The notes under the pieces were generated by a model. It was not told the DNA's origin. It saw only the letters and a list, made by a program, of their open reading frames with translations, and did not search any database. Positions 9,871-23,299 of a stretch of 64,000 bases of DNA are shown here, in pieces. Each line of letters opens with the position of its first letter. Positions within the stretch are counted from its first letter, which is position 1. This DNA comes from Plantago major (lineage: Eukaryota > Streptophyta > Magnoliopsida > Lamiales > Plantaginaceae): positions 7,318,524-7,382,523 of the forward strand of contig CM048844.1 in the NCBI GenBank assembly GCA_026545765.1, written 5' to 3'. The position numbers and the translations under genes were made by a program.

Positions 9871-11575
9871 GACTTTCCAAATAGTATAGTACTTTTATAA
9901 GACTAAGTATTATGTGAAAGCCTCTGTTAGTAGGAGTAATTGATTGAATTTAATTAAAGTAATCAATTAAGATTAAGTTATACTGTATCTGGATAATTAT
10001 ACGTACAAAAAGAATTGTTGATGTTGTTAATCAAAACGTTTATGTTATCAATATTAACATTTTTCATATTAAATGAATATATTTTGTTAATAATATAACT
10101 TTTTGGATCAACAATATGAAAATTTTTATAGGCTAATATCCAAATAAGTTATATAGAAACTGTATCGATACTTTATGATTAAGACTCTGTTTTTTTTAAC
10201 TGAAATTTACTCAATATAACAGATTCTAATTAATTCATTAGTAAGTAAGTGGTTGGTGATGTACTAATTGTGTTCAGGACTTTCGAGGTGGAAAGGGAAT
10301 GGAAGCGAATCGAATAAAATGGCAATGGCAATTGGAAATGGGGGATGTTTAAAAATTGGAGGGAGATGATTGATTGTTTTGGGAATAAAGGTAACACGAA
10401 TAAATTAGTGTTGAAAAGTCTGGAAAGTTAAATAATTATAATATCAAGGGGAGATTCAACAACTTTTTCAAATTGTGAATTTAATTATTTTTTGACATGA
10501 AATTCATCTCCGGTTTTCTTTGATGGTGAGAGCATTTAAGTTTTCTTATGAGGTTCATCTTGCACTATTCATAGATTGCACCAACTAAGATACCGATGAG
10601 GAAGAAGAGTGTCGATTAGACGAGCTGCGTCTCGTCACCCCCTCCTCGACGCGTCCTTGGCGTGTCACTTTCGCCGCAACGTCGCGAAAGTGACGCGCCC
10701 TTCTCCCCCGTCACTTATATTTTTTTTTTTTATTTTTTTAATTTTGTCAAATTTCAAACACGAATAACTCGAAAAATAAAAATGCAAAAAATAAATAAAA
10801 ATCACCAACGGTTTTGAATTTTCGAGATCTACAAATAGAGACCACTCTTGACTATGTTTGGATCATCCCATTTCGAACTCATTTTTCTCTCTTAATTAAA
10901 CTTAAAATTATAAAACGAGTTCTAAAAATGCAATTTTATTAATTTCAACTTCTAAACACTCTTATAATATGTTAAATATATTTTTAAAAAATAAAAAAAA
11001 ATCAAATTTCATGACGGCATGATGACGCGTCACCAATGCAGCAAAATCTCGTCACGGATCCCGTCACCAGCCGGTGACGCGTCACGGAGCCGTCACCAAT
11101 GCGGGTAGTCTTAGAGAGGGAGAGTGATACACGGACCGGATGTATAATGCATACTAAACATTATTTAGTTGAGTGTTATAATCATGGTACAAGTATTCAA
11201 CGCGTCAACTGTTTAGCTTTCAATTAAGCTAAGGGGTTCCAATCTACTGGCTATATGTACTACATATTACATACATACTTCTCACCAAAATCAGTTGGCA
11301 CCTTAATTCTCAGGTCAAGTTCAATTACATCTTTTCCACGAATCAGAGTATCAGACTATCATTCAAATACATCACAATGATATCATGTCACTGAAATTTG
11401 CTTCTGGAAAACATATGTATTTGAACTTGACATGAGAAATAAGGTGATGGTTTGGCATGAAAAATAGTGGTTTGGGCGTTTGGCACACAAATGCCTCTTT
11501 TCCTTGCAGCTGTGCATTCTGAATTAGTGTTTTAGCTATATCCTAGTAAAAAAGTTCATGTGAAATTTTTTGCAA
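9871..11575. other. Intergenic DNA, AT-rich with one GC-rich element-like patch
   Basis: There is no gene here. 10600-10710 and 11010-11110 are unusually rich in gacgcg and gtgacgcgtcac words that are mutually complementary, with an AT-rich spacer between, so ~10600-11115 may be a small non-autonomous element. Its exact ends and target duplication were not resolved. Confidence 0.4.
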
Positions 11576-11579
11576 GTCT

Positions 11580-11925
11580 TACTGTTCTTCGGCTCAATCA
11601 GCCGAACAATTGTATAGGGTTGTGCGGTGATAAGTGGTTCTGCGGGGCCCTTTTTGAAATCCGCCTTCTTCAAGAAAGCATCCCAGTGGCTTTTTTCGCC
11701 TTAACAATGTTATGATCGTCAGGTAATGTGTATTCTCGAACGGATACCAAGTTAGCATCCTCTGAGATCTGTTCAGTTATATACTTTTTTAGCATTCAAT
11801 TCCAGACTGTCCATGATGATCTTTGAATTGCCACAATTCGCTATATATAACTTCCCGGGTTTGTCGGTGTGAACAACTAAACAGTCCGAACCGACACTTG
11901 CAATATGATGATTTGCGTGGTACTG
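11580..11925 (-). pseudogene. Decayed protein phosphatase 2C fragment (clade D-like)
   Basis: In shifting minus-strand frames the segments HHIASVGSDCLVV, GKLYIANCGNSKIIM, ISEDANLVSVREY, LPDDHNIVK, FLKKADFKKGPAEPL and AQPYTIVRLIEPKN follow in the order of a plant clade-D PP2C (the GD-type metal motif region, then the region before and after the SIGD motif). Stops and frameshifts separate them, and the metal-binding GD has become GN. It lacks the N- and C-terminal thirds. It is a dead copy. Confidence 0.7.
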
Positions 11926-14771
11926 TTTGTTGTGTCAAATCAAATCCTTAATTTATAAGTCAAATGCACGAATTAAAGATTACTAGAACACACGTAATGA
12001 GTTGATAAGTTAGCCCAAATGTCGTTTTCAAATTACTTAACTAAGCCTGTTCTTGTTACGACTTTCAATTATTTCTCTCAAACACTTACACACGTAGTAG
12101 ACAGAAAATGTAAGTTTTGTATCAATCAAAGGAGATATGGGCTGGTGGTTTCAACCCAAGCTAGCTAGTCAAGGTTGCAATGAAGATACGACTTTTGAAA
12201 GTACATCATTTTCAATGGTAATAGTAGAGTCGTCAATTCTACTAAACCAAGCATTTACGGACAATGGGTTCTCCGATTGAATACAACTATGAGGTACGAA
12301 TTCATCTAGTGAATTTTGTGTTTGTATTTGATTGCTAATCCCCGTATGAAACCCGTAAACAGGACCGGTCCAAACTTTTTTAGGCCCTGTGCATACTTTT
12401 TTAAATGAGCTCCAAATAATAATGGATATAAAAAAAAACAAAACAAAAAAGTCATACGACATTGAAATTATTTTATGCTCGCGTTTTTAGGGACTTTGTG
12501 TAAGTTTAATATATTATCCCAAATAAATATAAACAGTTTAAATGAGCTTTATAATGTTTGACAACGTATAAAAATCTTAAAGTGATTTATTTCAATTCCA
12601 AAATAATCATGTTTCAGCACTTATAAATTATCACATAGAAATTAGTTTAATTTATATAAACATATTAAAACATTAAAAAAAATGTTAAAAAATAACTTTA
12701 GAAGAATAAACAATACATAATTAAAGAGTACAACAAACAAGTAACTTGTATCTATAATTTTTTTTTTTATATAAGTCCACGATTTGGATATATAAAATGG
12801 GCTCCTAAACCCTGTTAGGTCATGTACGGAGCGCCACATCGCACATGCCCCAGATCCAACCCTGACTTTATGTATACTAATATATATATGACTCTTAGAA
12901 GTGTAACATTTGAAGAGTTATTTAAATATAAAAATATAAAATTATACTTTTTTATTTGTGACAGTTTCACTTTCACTATTCAAACCATATACCGAATTAG
13001 TACTAAAAATTTGTGGTACTATCTTAAATGAACATCTTTATGGCCAGCCATTTCACAAATTCATTTGCAAATATAAAAAAACACATCTTCATTGTATCAT
13101 CATCCAAGAACCCTAGACAAGCATGGTTGAGAATTCACTATCACATAAAGATGTTTAGCTACACATACACAAAGTGTCACAGTATATATGTTTAAGCAAG
13201 CACAAAACATCACAGCAAGAAGTCAGAAGTAAAGTAATAGAAATGATACAACTTTGTCGAAATTGAGATCTTATTGAATTCAAATGGATAACAATGGTGA
13301 ATCATTGTTTACAACAAATAATCCAACGTTAATCTTCAAGCTATAATTGATTACCAAGTTCTAATTAACTTGATCAGCTGGATGATATACTCAAACCTTA
13401 AGCTCTCAAAATATGTCTTGAAATGTGTAAAGTGAAGAATGAATTTGAAATTACAAAATCTAGCAAATTATAACGCATAATCAGAAATTTGTAATCGTCC
13501 GCGACTGCGGGCTTTGGCCGGGCGGTCGCCGCCTCAAAGCATGCAAGCAGGTGATCGCCTATGCGAGATGAGCACACAGGCAGCCTTTAGTTTCGCTCGC
13601 CCCCTTGTACGTGGTGGCATTGGGATTTTCGTCTCTCTTGACCTCTTTTGCCCTCCTTCCACCGGTCGGACTTCCCGTGCTTTTCCGGGATGGTTATACG
13701 AGGCCTTAGGAGTTTATCCACTCCGGTAAAATGCATACGAATGAATCATTTTGGCCCTCATTTATCCTTGGAACCACCCATATCTACAAAAGAGGTGGAA
13801 ACACAAACAAACACAAGGGTTGTGAAAACCGTCATCTACACTTGAGTAAGCCTCACCGATAATGCTTTCCGAGATTGTACGTCCCATCATACCCTTCAAC
13901 GTCTCAAACAGTTGACCCCTAATAAATTCCGAGGCTTGGTGGGCTGGTTGGGTGTAACCCGCAACCCACCCCCATATTGTTCACGCGGGTCATTAAGCAT
14001 AAATGTGCTTAAGCTCGAGCTCAACACAAACTAATTAGAACTCAATTCGAAATTATTTTCGAGCTTATAAATTGCAAAATTAAACGTCTGAAATGTAAAA
14101 GTTGAATTTTACTCGAGTTTTTAGCAAAGTTTGATTGTTTTATAGCTCGAAAGATATAAAATCTAGGATATATTTAAATTATACTATATAGTATGCAATT
14201 GTTGGTAAATCTATAAGATCACCCCTACCGGTGACTCGAGTGGGACACTTGTTTCCGGTTCAAGTTTAACGCTTTGTTTTGTTGACTTTTCAAATGTTTT
14301 TTGACCTAATTCTTTAAAAAAAACTTTATATTATAAAAGTTTGATAATTTATTATGATAAAATAACATTTTTAAAATTTTTCAATATGATTCGAGATTAA
14401 CTTCACGTCAAATTGAGTATAGGTATAACGCAAATAATAACAAAAAATTTTTCGAACTTCGACCGTAAAATTCAACTTATTTAACACGATTTACACGATA
14501 AAAAATATAATAAAATTATATTACAAAAATAAATTAGGAACTTATTTAACATAACTTTGTTTTAGTATTTTTTTTTTTGTAATTTAAGAGTAATTTATGG
14601 TAAAAATTTATAAAAAAAGTGAACCTAGTTATTTTTCATTTGGACCGAGAGAATATACAAGTGGACTTGCATTTTAGCAATCAAAATTGTGAATAAATTT
14701 TGGGTTGTGGGTTGGGGATGGATACCAAGAGCTAAGCTGCTCGGAAAAGCTGGGCTATCAATTTCAGTTGG
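11926..14771. other. Intergenic DNA with relics
   Basis: This is AT-rich sequence with no intact gene. One open frame on the minus strand at 12169-12462 has no recognisable domain. A compact GC-rich block lies at 13498-13735, and 13985-14160 is rich in ctcgag/gagctcgag words also seen near 32.86 kb and 38.05 kb. Confidence 0.4.
13498..13735. other. GC-rich unclassified block
   Basis: The sequence has markedly higher G+C than its surroundings and begins cgtccgcgactgcgggcttt and ends near tttatccactccggt. The open frame in it (13514-13729, plus) has no family signature. It resembles neither rRNA nor a tRNA. A leader or untranslated portion of a retroelement is one possibility, not shown. Confidence 0.3.
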
Positions 14772-14981
14772 GTGATGAGAAGATTGAAGAGTCACCTTTC
14801 AACCAGTTCTCAATTTCACAAATCACAGTGCGCTTTGGTAGCTAGTGTACTACACTGTATCCCTTCACGGTTTATCAACGTTAACACAGAAACTACTGGT
14901 GCCCGCCAACTGTTTGATGGATGTCCTCAACGAGACAATGATGACAACTCTTCTCAATTAGAGCTCATTTCTGTTCTCTGA
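14772..14981 (+). pseudogene. Truncated N-terminal fragment, possibly PPR
   Basis: The frame starts MMRRLKSHLSTSSQFHKSQ, a Ser/His/Arg-rich organelle-targeting-like N-terminus. It then has ARQLFDGCPQRDND, which resembles the ARQLFDE-P-RD phrase that opens many PLS-class PPR proteins. It stops after 69 residues with no repeats following. I read it as a remnant, at low certainty. Confidence 0.35.
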
Positions 14982-15429
14982 TTCTTGGATAGCCTCAGGT
15001 AAGTCTACTTTTATGGTACATATGTTTGTTCTGTGCATATAGTCATATCATTCTTCATTGTTATTATGACTTTTGTGTGCCCAATACAGCTCACTGGTTC
15101 TTGACTTCTTTCCAATTAAAGTAGTTTATGGGAGAAAGTTATGTGTTTCCCTGAGAACTCATATTCGAATACATGATAGGAAACAGAGAATAAAGTTTCA
15201 TACTTTTACTGTGATAAACATAACAACTGATTCATGAATGAAGAAAAGGAAGACGCCTGATGAAGATATCTATAAAGGTCATAACTGAAAGAATTCCATT
15301 TTGTCTAGAAGCTCCAACTGTGAGATATTCTTAACTATGAGCTCAGAAAGCATAAAATTCCAATTCTTGCAGTAACTTGTAGTACTGCAATTGTGAAATC
15401 TCCCTCTGTTGGTAGGGGTGGTTTCATAG

Positions 15430-18400
15430 CTAGAGTGGGTTTCCTGACAACCAGCGAGATACCATGGCAAAACATTGTTCAGGAGAAAACTCGGGAGCTG
15501 TGTGTCCGGAGCCCTGCAAAGACAGACAAATGCATTGCACTTGTAAATTTCTTGTTGAATTATGGTAGGAACATGAAGACTAAAAAATTCAAAAGTATTT
15601 AACCTTAACCGTTGCGAAGGTAAGATGAGATCTTTCATTTTTCCCGTATCTTTGGGTGTACCTGCACAATAACAGAAGAATGAATCTAAACATGAATATC
15701 ATAGACCTTGAATTTTATTATCAAGTCATCAAGAAAAATGATTTGGAAGAGTTGGCATAAATCTAACTAACCCTGCGATTCTTTTATCAACTCTCCACTG
15801 TCTCCACTTGTCATCAAGAGTTAGGTTCAGAGATTTTAACCATTTGAGAGTACTGTTGGGAGGTGCCTCCATATCGTGATCTCCGCTGTGGAAGATGAAA
15901 TTATAGAAGATAATGTTATAGTAATTTCTCTATCAATAAATAAACTTAAGATATTTAATCTCTCAGCTTACTTGTAAACCAGACCACGATAACCATTTTT
16001 ACTAAGAAGTAGATGGTATTCAGCTGAACTTCCCGTATCTACGCTGTAGGCCACACTCTGGTTGTATCTAACCCATTCACCTTTTGTCCCCTGATCATCA
16101 ATATACTTCAACTGAAACTTTTGGAATGATGTGCGTATCATATATGTCTCATGTGTGTGCTTTTATTGACAATAATTTCCTTCCCCAGAGATATTTATTG
16201 GTTCTTACCTCTCTAATGTGAAGTGCTTCTCTTACAAGTGGGTTATTTGCCCAACTTTCAGATATTGTATAATATTGCTCCTGCGATAACAATACAAGTT
16301 GAGTAAATTGTATACTATAAGTGTGTATCTTTAAATGGACATCATGATAGAGATTAGAACATTACCCGGCAAGCTGGTTTTGGTTTTGCAGATGGGAGAG
16401 CCAAATTGACTGGACCGTCTTCTGGGTCCATCTGTGCCCTTTCCAAATTATCTGTCTTAGGGCATGTCGAATCCAGGATATAGTAAGTGTCAAGATCTTC
16501 TAGGCACTGTAGTATTACATTATTTTGGTTAGTATAACTCGCCGATTACAAAGACCACATATATTTTCTCACTAGGTAAGGGCAGAAGAGACTTAGGACT
16601 TAAGTGGTGTTTATTACTGATTTATTTTGGAAATATTATTGTGGGGCCCAAAATAGTGTGTGCAAAGGTAGTATATATTTTAGCTTCATCTGAGTTGCCA
16701 TGTAAAGAGCTACAGAAGCAGCCCGTAGGTGTAAGCGGATGAGTTTCTTCGCAATCAGTTGCCAATGCCAGCTAACCTCTTTAGGGAGCAAAGCTATAAC
16801 AAAATCTTTTCATAATAAAACCAATGGTGATCACCAATAAGAACTAGGTTTTTTTTGTATTGGTGGTTACACAACAAAAAACTCAAAATTGTATGGAGAC
16901 TATCATTTGGAAGAAAAGAAGTGTAAATCGGTGGCAGTCCGGGGATAATATATTAGTATTAATTATTCACCTGTAAAAGAAATTAAGAACTTAAGTTCAT
17001 AACAATGGTGTTAATAATTAGTCTTTGTCATAATGTATAAGGCTCCCGATGACTCATTGCTTCACACCTACAATGGACACTCTAACACACACGCAAATAT
17101 GTATCTTACCTCATCAATTTGCTGAAGAGCATGCAGACATTGATGATTATTTAAGTCTGGTATCCAATACTCTCCACCACAGCTCGTCTGAGCTAACTGC
17201 AGTAGGATTGTGTTTAGTGTTAACTCTTCATGTATTCTGATAATGTCATCTCAAAAAAGTATTACATACATATTTTGGCATTATCTACATAGACAGAGTG
17301 AATTCATGCTAGCAATAGGGCAGTGCCATAGGGGGGTCTGCACAACATGTCAAGCATGAGTTCAATACATCACAGCTTCAAGGGCACTATACTAAAGGTG
17401 CCTAGATATTCTTGACTGCAAGATGTGTTTATGGTAAAAGTTTGTTCAAGGGGGTTTCAATAGTTTTGTATTTCCTTTTATGGATTGAGCGAATATAGGC
17501 TGATGCTCTTGATTAATCAGTATTTCAAAACAAAAGAGAAATCAACTTCACCTCAAAATATTCATCTGATATTAGTCCCATGCTGTGTGCATAAGGCACT
17601 TTCTCATTCTTCACCAAGTATACATCTGTTATCGGGCTCCCAACAAAGTACCCCTAATACAACAAAATGACCCTGGTGAATGTTATGCATGCGTATGGAT
17701 CCTTGATCAAACTTCTTGGCGTGATTTAAGAACTTATATTGGTTCCAAATGCGACTGAAGAATGCTTTTGTCAATATAATGACCAAATATGATGATTGTT
17801 GTAAGGAATGAAACATTACTTGGAGAGCCAGTCGTGGTAGGAGGCCTGCTTCATTAGCTGCGATGAATATCATTACCTAAAGCTTTTAGACTAAGTATCA
17901 TTCAAAGAGAACACAATTTGGATGTATGAATATCATTACTACCTTTTGATATCTCCCAGGCTATCATTGGAACAACCTTTCCTGCATAGGATTCTCCTTG
18001 AATATATAGAGGATTTTGCAAAAACTTAGGATGGTTCAACAACCACTGCATTTTTTAATTTATTAGTACATGAACTTCCACCAAGTGAGGATTATCATAC
18101 TGCATAATAATGTCATACATATGTATCACACCATCGTGAACATTTGTCCCATTTTTTCTCTTGCTAGTTGTTGCATAACTGGGGGTGCTAGTTAGCTTGT
18201 TATAGATTGTACGGCATATGTTTATCCCACAATAGTGTGATATTAATGTATGAGATCATCATAGGATAAACAGGAGTATACTGCAATACTGCATAGGCTT
18301 AAATTTACTAAATTACCTTCTTAAGAAACATGTAAATATCTTTTGGTGATGTTGAATCAGAGGTATGGTACGCTTCAGGATTGGTGGCATAAGAAAATCC

Positions 18401-19660
18401 CGAACCAACAGGCCAATCTAAGAATATTATATTTGCTATCTGGAAAAAGAAAAAGAAAAACCCTGTATTAGCTTCTAACCAGAAAAACATATATGGAATA
18501 CCGAACTTTTAATGTTGTATTATCTTAGTCAATTTGCTGCTAGAATTTGGACCTTGGTCCATGAATATGGATTTAAGACAAGCGATGGTAGCCTGGAACC
18601 AAATGTTGAATAATCGAACGTGATTGGGCCTGCAGAAGATGTTCCTGTTAAAATATGTAACTAAGGGAATGCCTATGGTAGGCATACATCCATGAAATTA
18701 AGCAACAAGCGTATTGGATACATTGACACGGTAAGAATGAAAATCTTAGCTGATTATTTAATGCACTTGCTTTAAGAAACTGGAATCGATAAAAAATGAA
18801 CAGAAAAAGAACATCATTGTATAAACTATAAACTGGATTACTTCACAGGGGATTGATAAACTAAGCCTTTTACATATGAGTTGGGCATGGGTGAAGCTTC
18901 AAACCCCTGATGTGCTGACCCTAGGAAGTTTTTATAGGAGGCAACGTAGGGCATTGCATAGGTGAACCTTCTAAACAATCCATGATGTGCTGAACCTCGA
19001 AAATTCCAACAGGGGATACCTTGTATGAGTGCCTCAGATTTTTTGCTGTAGTGTGCCTAATAATCATGTGTATGTGTGATCAGCATTGCACCTACAGTAA
19101 ATTGGTATTGGTTGTGTAACTACAGTAAATTACAATATGGCCAAGATCATGATGATGTTTTTGAAAATTAGTTATGAGAAATGCATCTTAAAATTTGAAT
19201 TCATTAAGTCATGGCATGTAAAGAAAAAATACCAAACTCAAAAGCTATAGCGTAGAGGCTCGAGCAACCAGGGCCACCAGTAAGAGAGAGCACAAGAGGG
19301 TCTTTCTGGGGGTCCCCTTCTGATTCAAAAAAGTAATAGAAAAGCTGCACTTCATCCCGTTTCCCCACAGCGGTGTACCTGAAAATGCATGTATTAGAGA
19401 AGAATAACTCTTCCAGTGAATAGGAGATTGCAGACCGAATAGTCACTGACTCTCAGTTAATTACTTGAATTTCATGAATTAAAAAAAAATTCTGCCAGGG
19501 ATACAGACCCTGTTTCAAGCTTGAAAGGTAGATCACCATTGAACCCTGGAAGAGCCTTGATCAGTGATTGTGATGCTGCAGTATTGACGAAAAAGAGGAG
19601 CAGGAAAAAAGGTAAATATCTGAAACTTGTTTTGCTTTTAACTATGAGAAAGCCAGCCAT
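15430..19660 (-). CDS. Serine carboxypeptidase-like protein (SCPL, family S10)
   Basis: This is a secretory S10 protein; members are carboxypeptidases or, in plant clade I, acyltransferases using glucose esters. Fourteen minus-strand exons are 19509-19660, 19233-19378, 18553-18629, 18317-18439, 17943-18045, 17820-17857, 17552-17653, 17110-17196, 16366-16506, 16209-16280, 15972-16090, 15772-15885, 15604-15661 and 15430-15513, all GT-AG and in frame, giving 471 residues. Residues ~10-32 form a hydrophobic signal peptide. The oxyanion motif GGPGC is at 85-89, nucleophile Ser185 in GESYAG, the Asp in NGDHDM (387-392) and His448 in [17 protein letters not shown] and LETGY near the N-terminus and the 14-exon layout fit clade I. 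Two oddities: GESYAG where clade I usually has GDSYSG, and SLTGGPGC where WLTGGPGC is usual. Substrate cannot be inferred. Confidence 0.92.
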
Positions 19661-21599
19661 CTGTTTATTGCTTTCGAGTTCTATGGATACTGTTTTATTT
19701 TTTTGCTTCTCTTACTCACATACATGCTCTCCTTTTTATTCTTAAGTACAGTCATTCTTTAAGATGTGAGGGACAATTGATTAACCAACCCGACCTTAAC
19801 TGTCGTAAATTATATTATTATTAATTACTGAAATGGTTGTTTATCTTGATAATAATCTGGAAAGATTTGGCAGCATGCACGGCATGAAGAAATAGAGAGA
19901 TTATCATCTGATGTTAGTTTCTTAGCCTAACATTCACACTCCGATTTTCTAAGCCCAAAGTATTTCTGCTGTTCTTCAGAAACGCCTAATCTTCAGGTAT
20001 ACAGTCCAATATACGATTCAAATCCATCATAAAATGTAATAGGACTAATGTGAAACTAAATTTTAGAATTCCCTTTCTTGTTAAATCTTTCAAAGTGCAA
20101 TAATGACATGTTTTTTCCTCGAAGCATGAGGGAGAAATTAAAAAATGAGATGGGGCAATGAATTGTTCCAAATTTTTTAGAAGACCAATGTAAATATTAA
20201 CTTCATGTTGGATAAAGTTAACCATCACTTGAAATTAACTAACTGTATACTCCACAATCATGTGAAACACTTGTACCTTCCATTAACTAACAAATTGTTC
20301 GTTCAATTCAAAGTTCTTGTGTTTGATTTCAGCAGGGCAGAAAAGAAAGGAAGTTTAACTCATGCTTGCAGAAAGTCCAAGTTTAGTGGGGGATCTTTCG
20401 ATGCTGGTTGTAGAATCAAGGAACTTAAACTAGACACGTGGCGAGCAGTAATTTTCTTGAATCCTCAGTCAGTCATCTCTGTCTTCTTCTGTGTGTCAAC
20501 TTATTGGTGTCTCTCCTTTGCTTCTGGCTAGATCAAAGAGTGTTAATAGACAATGATGCAGAAAAATATAGTTTTGGTTGTTGTATATGAACTATAAAAC
20601 ATACCATGCCATAAAATAATTTCTCCGCATAAGCATACCTTAATGTACAGGTATCAAATGAAATACATACACTGAAGATCTGTGCTCATAGAATTTGTGC
20701 GTTTAGAACTAATGACAAATTGATGTTAATTTGACCTGGTGGTTGGATACAGGATCTCGTGGGAGGAGTTAAATTTCATAAAGACTGCTAGTTATTAAAT
20801 TCGTCAAACTATTATCTGTCATTTTGCTATGCACGTTTAGGCCTGTATTCAGAGTTCCCTTGGGTTGGTAAGGTTTCTAAATTGTAATTTATTTCAGGTT
20901 CCGTTATCTGCCAATTGACCCAATAATATTCAAGCTGGTACACTTTGCTACAGCATTGTAGCCTCAGCTAAATTAGACTATGTGAAGCTCATATGGATCC
21001 TACTTTACAATGGAAGCTCAAAAGTGAAATTACTATCTCCATTCATGTGCCAATATGACTAAAATACATTGCTGGGCGATGTCGAAGATACCTGGGTAGA
21101 AGGTTGATGCATATCCAAGCAGATCCAATGTTGCCATAGAAATGTATTACAATAGTACTGTTTGCAGCCTTAGCGATCTTAGAGAAGTCTTTGGATGGGT
21201 CATCCTGCTTAGTCGAAAATTTCTGGTAATTCATGCAGACATTGATTTACAGCAGTATGAGGAAGGAGGGTGCAATGTGGTTCATACTGCCCAAACATGT
21301 TTCTGATATGGCAGTTTATGCAGATTATTGAATATTTGCTGTTCAATAATCAAGACTATAAGAATATCCTGGTGAATATTATCCCAAAATTCTCTATGTT
21401 TACAATATTTTTGTAGAATGCCCTTGTTATCATGGTAGCAAACAAACTAGGCAGATTGGCAGACAAATGTACAGATTACCTACAGCTTAGTATATTGGCA
21501 TTTACCCCAATATTTTTTATTAATTGGCAATTTACTCATGCTTTCACTCCATTATACTGCATTTTTTTCGCACAGATTATAAAATTTATTGAAGCCTAA
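19661..21599. other. Upstream region of the SCPL gene
   Basis: No gene is recognised. The open frames at 19986-20228, 20205-20531 and 21043-21234 have no family signature and lack splice-linked partners. The stretch presumably contains the SCPL promoter. Confidence 0.4.
20434..20442. promoter_or_regulatory. G-box/ABRE-like site upstream of the SCPL gene
   Basis: The sequence acacgtggc contains the palindrome CACGTG followed by GC, the strong ABRE/G-box form bound by bZIP and bHLH factors. It lies about 775 bp upstream of the SCPL ATG. Function is inferred only from the motif. Confidence 0.35.
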
Positions 21600-23204
21600 G
21601 AGTCCGGTTTGAGGGATTTTTAGGGTTTTTTTTTGTTCAAATACCCTCAATAATTCAGTTTGGTTACCTTTTTGTCGGCCCGAAAAAATGGATTATTTGA
21701 AATAATCCAATTTCTCCAGCCCGTCTCAAGCCCTCAAATTTGTACATGAATAATCCAATTTCAAATACCTTCTATGAGGAGGTATTTACTTTTGAATTAT
21801 CTTCTTCCTCGTGAAATGTCTAATTTTATACAAACTTCCCATTAATTACTAAATATGTCATCCCAATCCAAGAACACCAATCGATTCACATGAATGCACT
21901 TTTTTTTTTCTTCCTAATTTTCACCTTCCATTTCTTCTTTTATATTTTTCTAGTTTTGCACTCTTTCTTTTTTATTTTTTACGTTTCCTAGTTTCCACCT
22001 TCCTTTTTTTTTTTTTTTTTCTAATGGTTTCCTAGTTTTGCACCATTTATTTCTCTTTTCTACTCATTTACTTATTAGACAATATTTTCATTTTATACTT
22101 TTATTTTTTGGCGTAATTTATGCATTTACATCAAAATTAATTTCGTTTGTTTAATAGTATAACCAACTTTTTTTTAAAGAATGATTAAATAAGACAATAC
22201 TAATAATTAAAAAAAAATTGGTTAGCGTTGCGTACGAGAATAACGATGATAATTTAGAGTTGTCGGTTCAAGAACATTTTTTCTTCATCATTTTCTGAAA
22301 AAATATTCTAGCATATTAAATATGTGCAAATTTTGACATAATATAGGCGGAGTATGTATGTGTTTTGAATACAAAATATTACATATATGTGGATTTTTTT
22401 ACTTTATATATTATAAAAATAACATTTATATAGTTAAAAGTTTGAGTTTTTATTTGTGCCCTACCTGACCTAAAATCCTGGCTCCGTCACTGATTTTCGC
22501 GTTTTACATGCTTTAAACTTTTATGTTTAAAATGTAGGAAAATTTATGTTTAGATGGGATTATAAACATATGCAATGTCGATTTCAATCGATAAAAACAC
22601 TTATTCTACGCATGAGATGAAAAATATGAGATTATAAATTTCACTCATATGAAATATCGATTTTATAAGGAAATATTTATTTCATTAAGATAATTATTAC
22701 ACATATTATAAACAATATCTAAAAACTAAATTTTAATGGTCAAGTTACATAAACTAAAAATTGATGCCAAAGTTATCAACAATGGCAACGTAACTATGGA
22801 TGCAATAATTTCAAAGATTTTCGGATAATATTGTATACGTAATTCATATGATCAAAATTCCAGAATTTCCCGATTAAACATGTGAAGGTGGTAAAAATTT
22901 GCTCCCTCAAATTTATGCTCACATGTAATTTTCACTAAATCAAATTGGAAATCAAACTCGATTTTATACAATAAGTGGAAAAACATAGAGGTATATCAGT
23001 AATTCCACTCTGCTTTATCCTCCTACTGAATAATCTAAAATCAATTCAGAACCAAACTGGATTTTATTGAAAATGATCCGATTCGCAAAGGCCAACCAAA
23101 CAAGATTTTTAGGCGAAAACCCCCAAACATAATCCAATTACTTAAATGGGTCGAATAATCCAGTTTTGCAAAATGAAATACCCATTTTCAAATCAAACGG
23201 GCAC
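21600..23204. mobile_element. Non-autonomous PIF/Harbinger-like element, ~1.6 kb
   Basis: The left end gagtccggtttgag and the complement of the right end gtgcccgtttgat are similar inverted termini. Both are flanked by TAA (21597-21599 and 23205-23207). Further inside, both arms repeat an aataatccaatt / aaacccccaaa theme in inverted orientation. The core is AT-rich with no transposase open frame. Confidence 0.65.
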
Positions 23205-23299
23205 TAAGAATTCATACACGAGAAAAGGGGGCATACCCCAGTGTAAGCACAAGTATCCAGACTTATCAAAAGTCAGAGGAACAAATGAGCTCCATTAGG

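Noticed and set aside
12169..12462. 97-codon minus-strand frame with a hydrophobic start and Ser/Asp-rich tail
   Set aside because: No domain, no splice partner and AT-rich surroundings; nothing supports expression.
20205..20531. 108-codon plus-strand frame upstream of the SCPL gene
   Set aside because: Composition is unstructured, there is no family signature, and the region is more likely promoter DNA.
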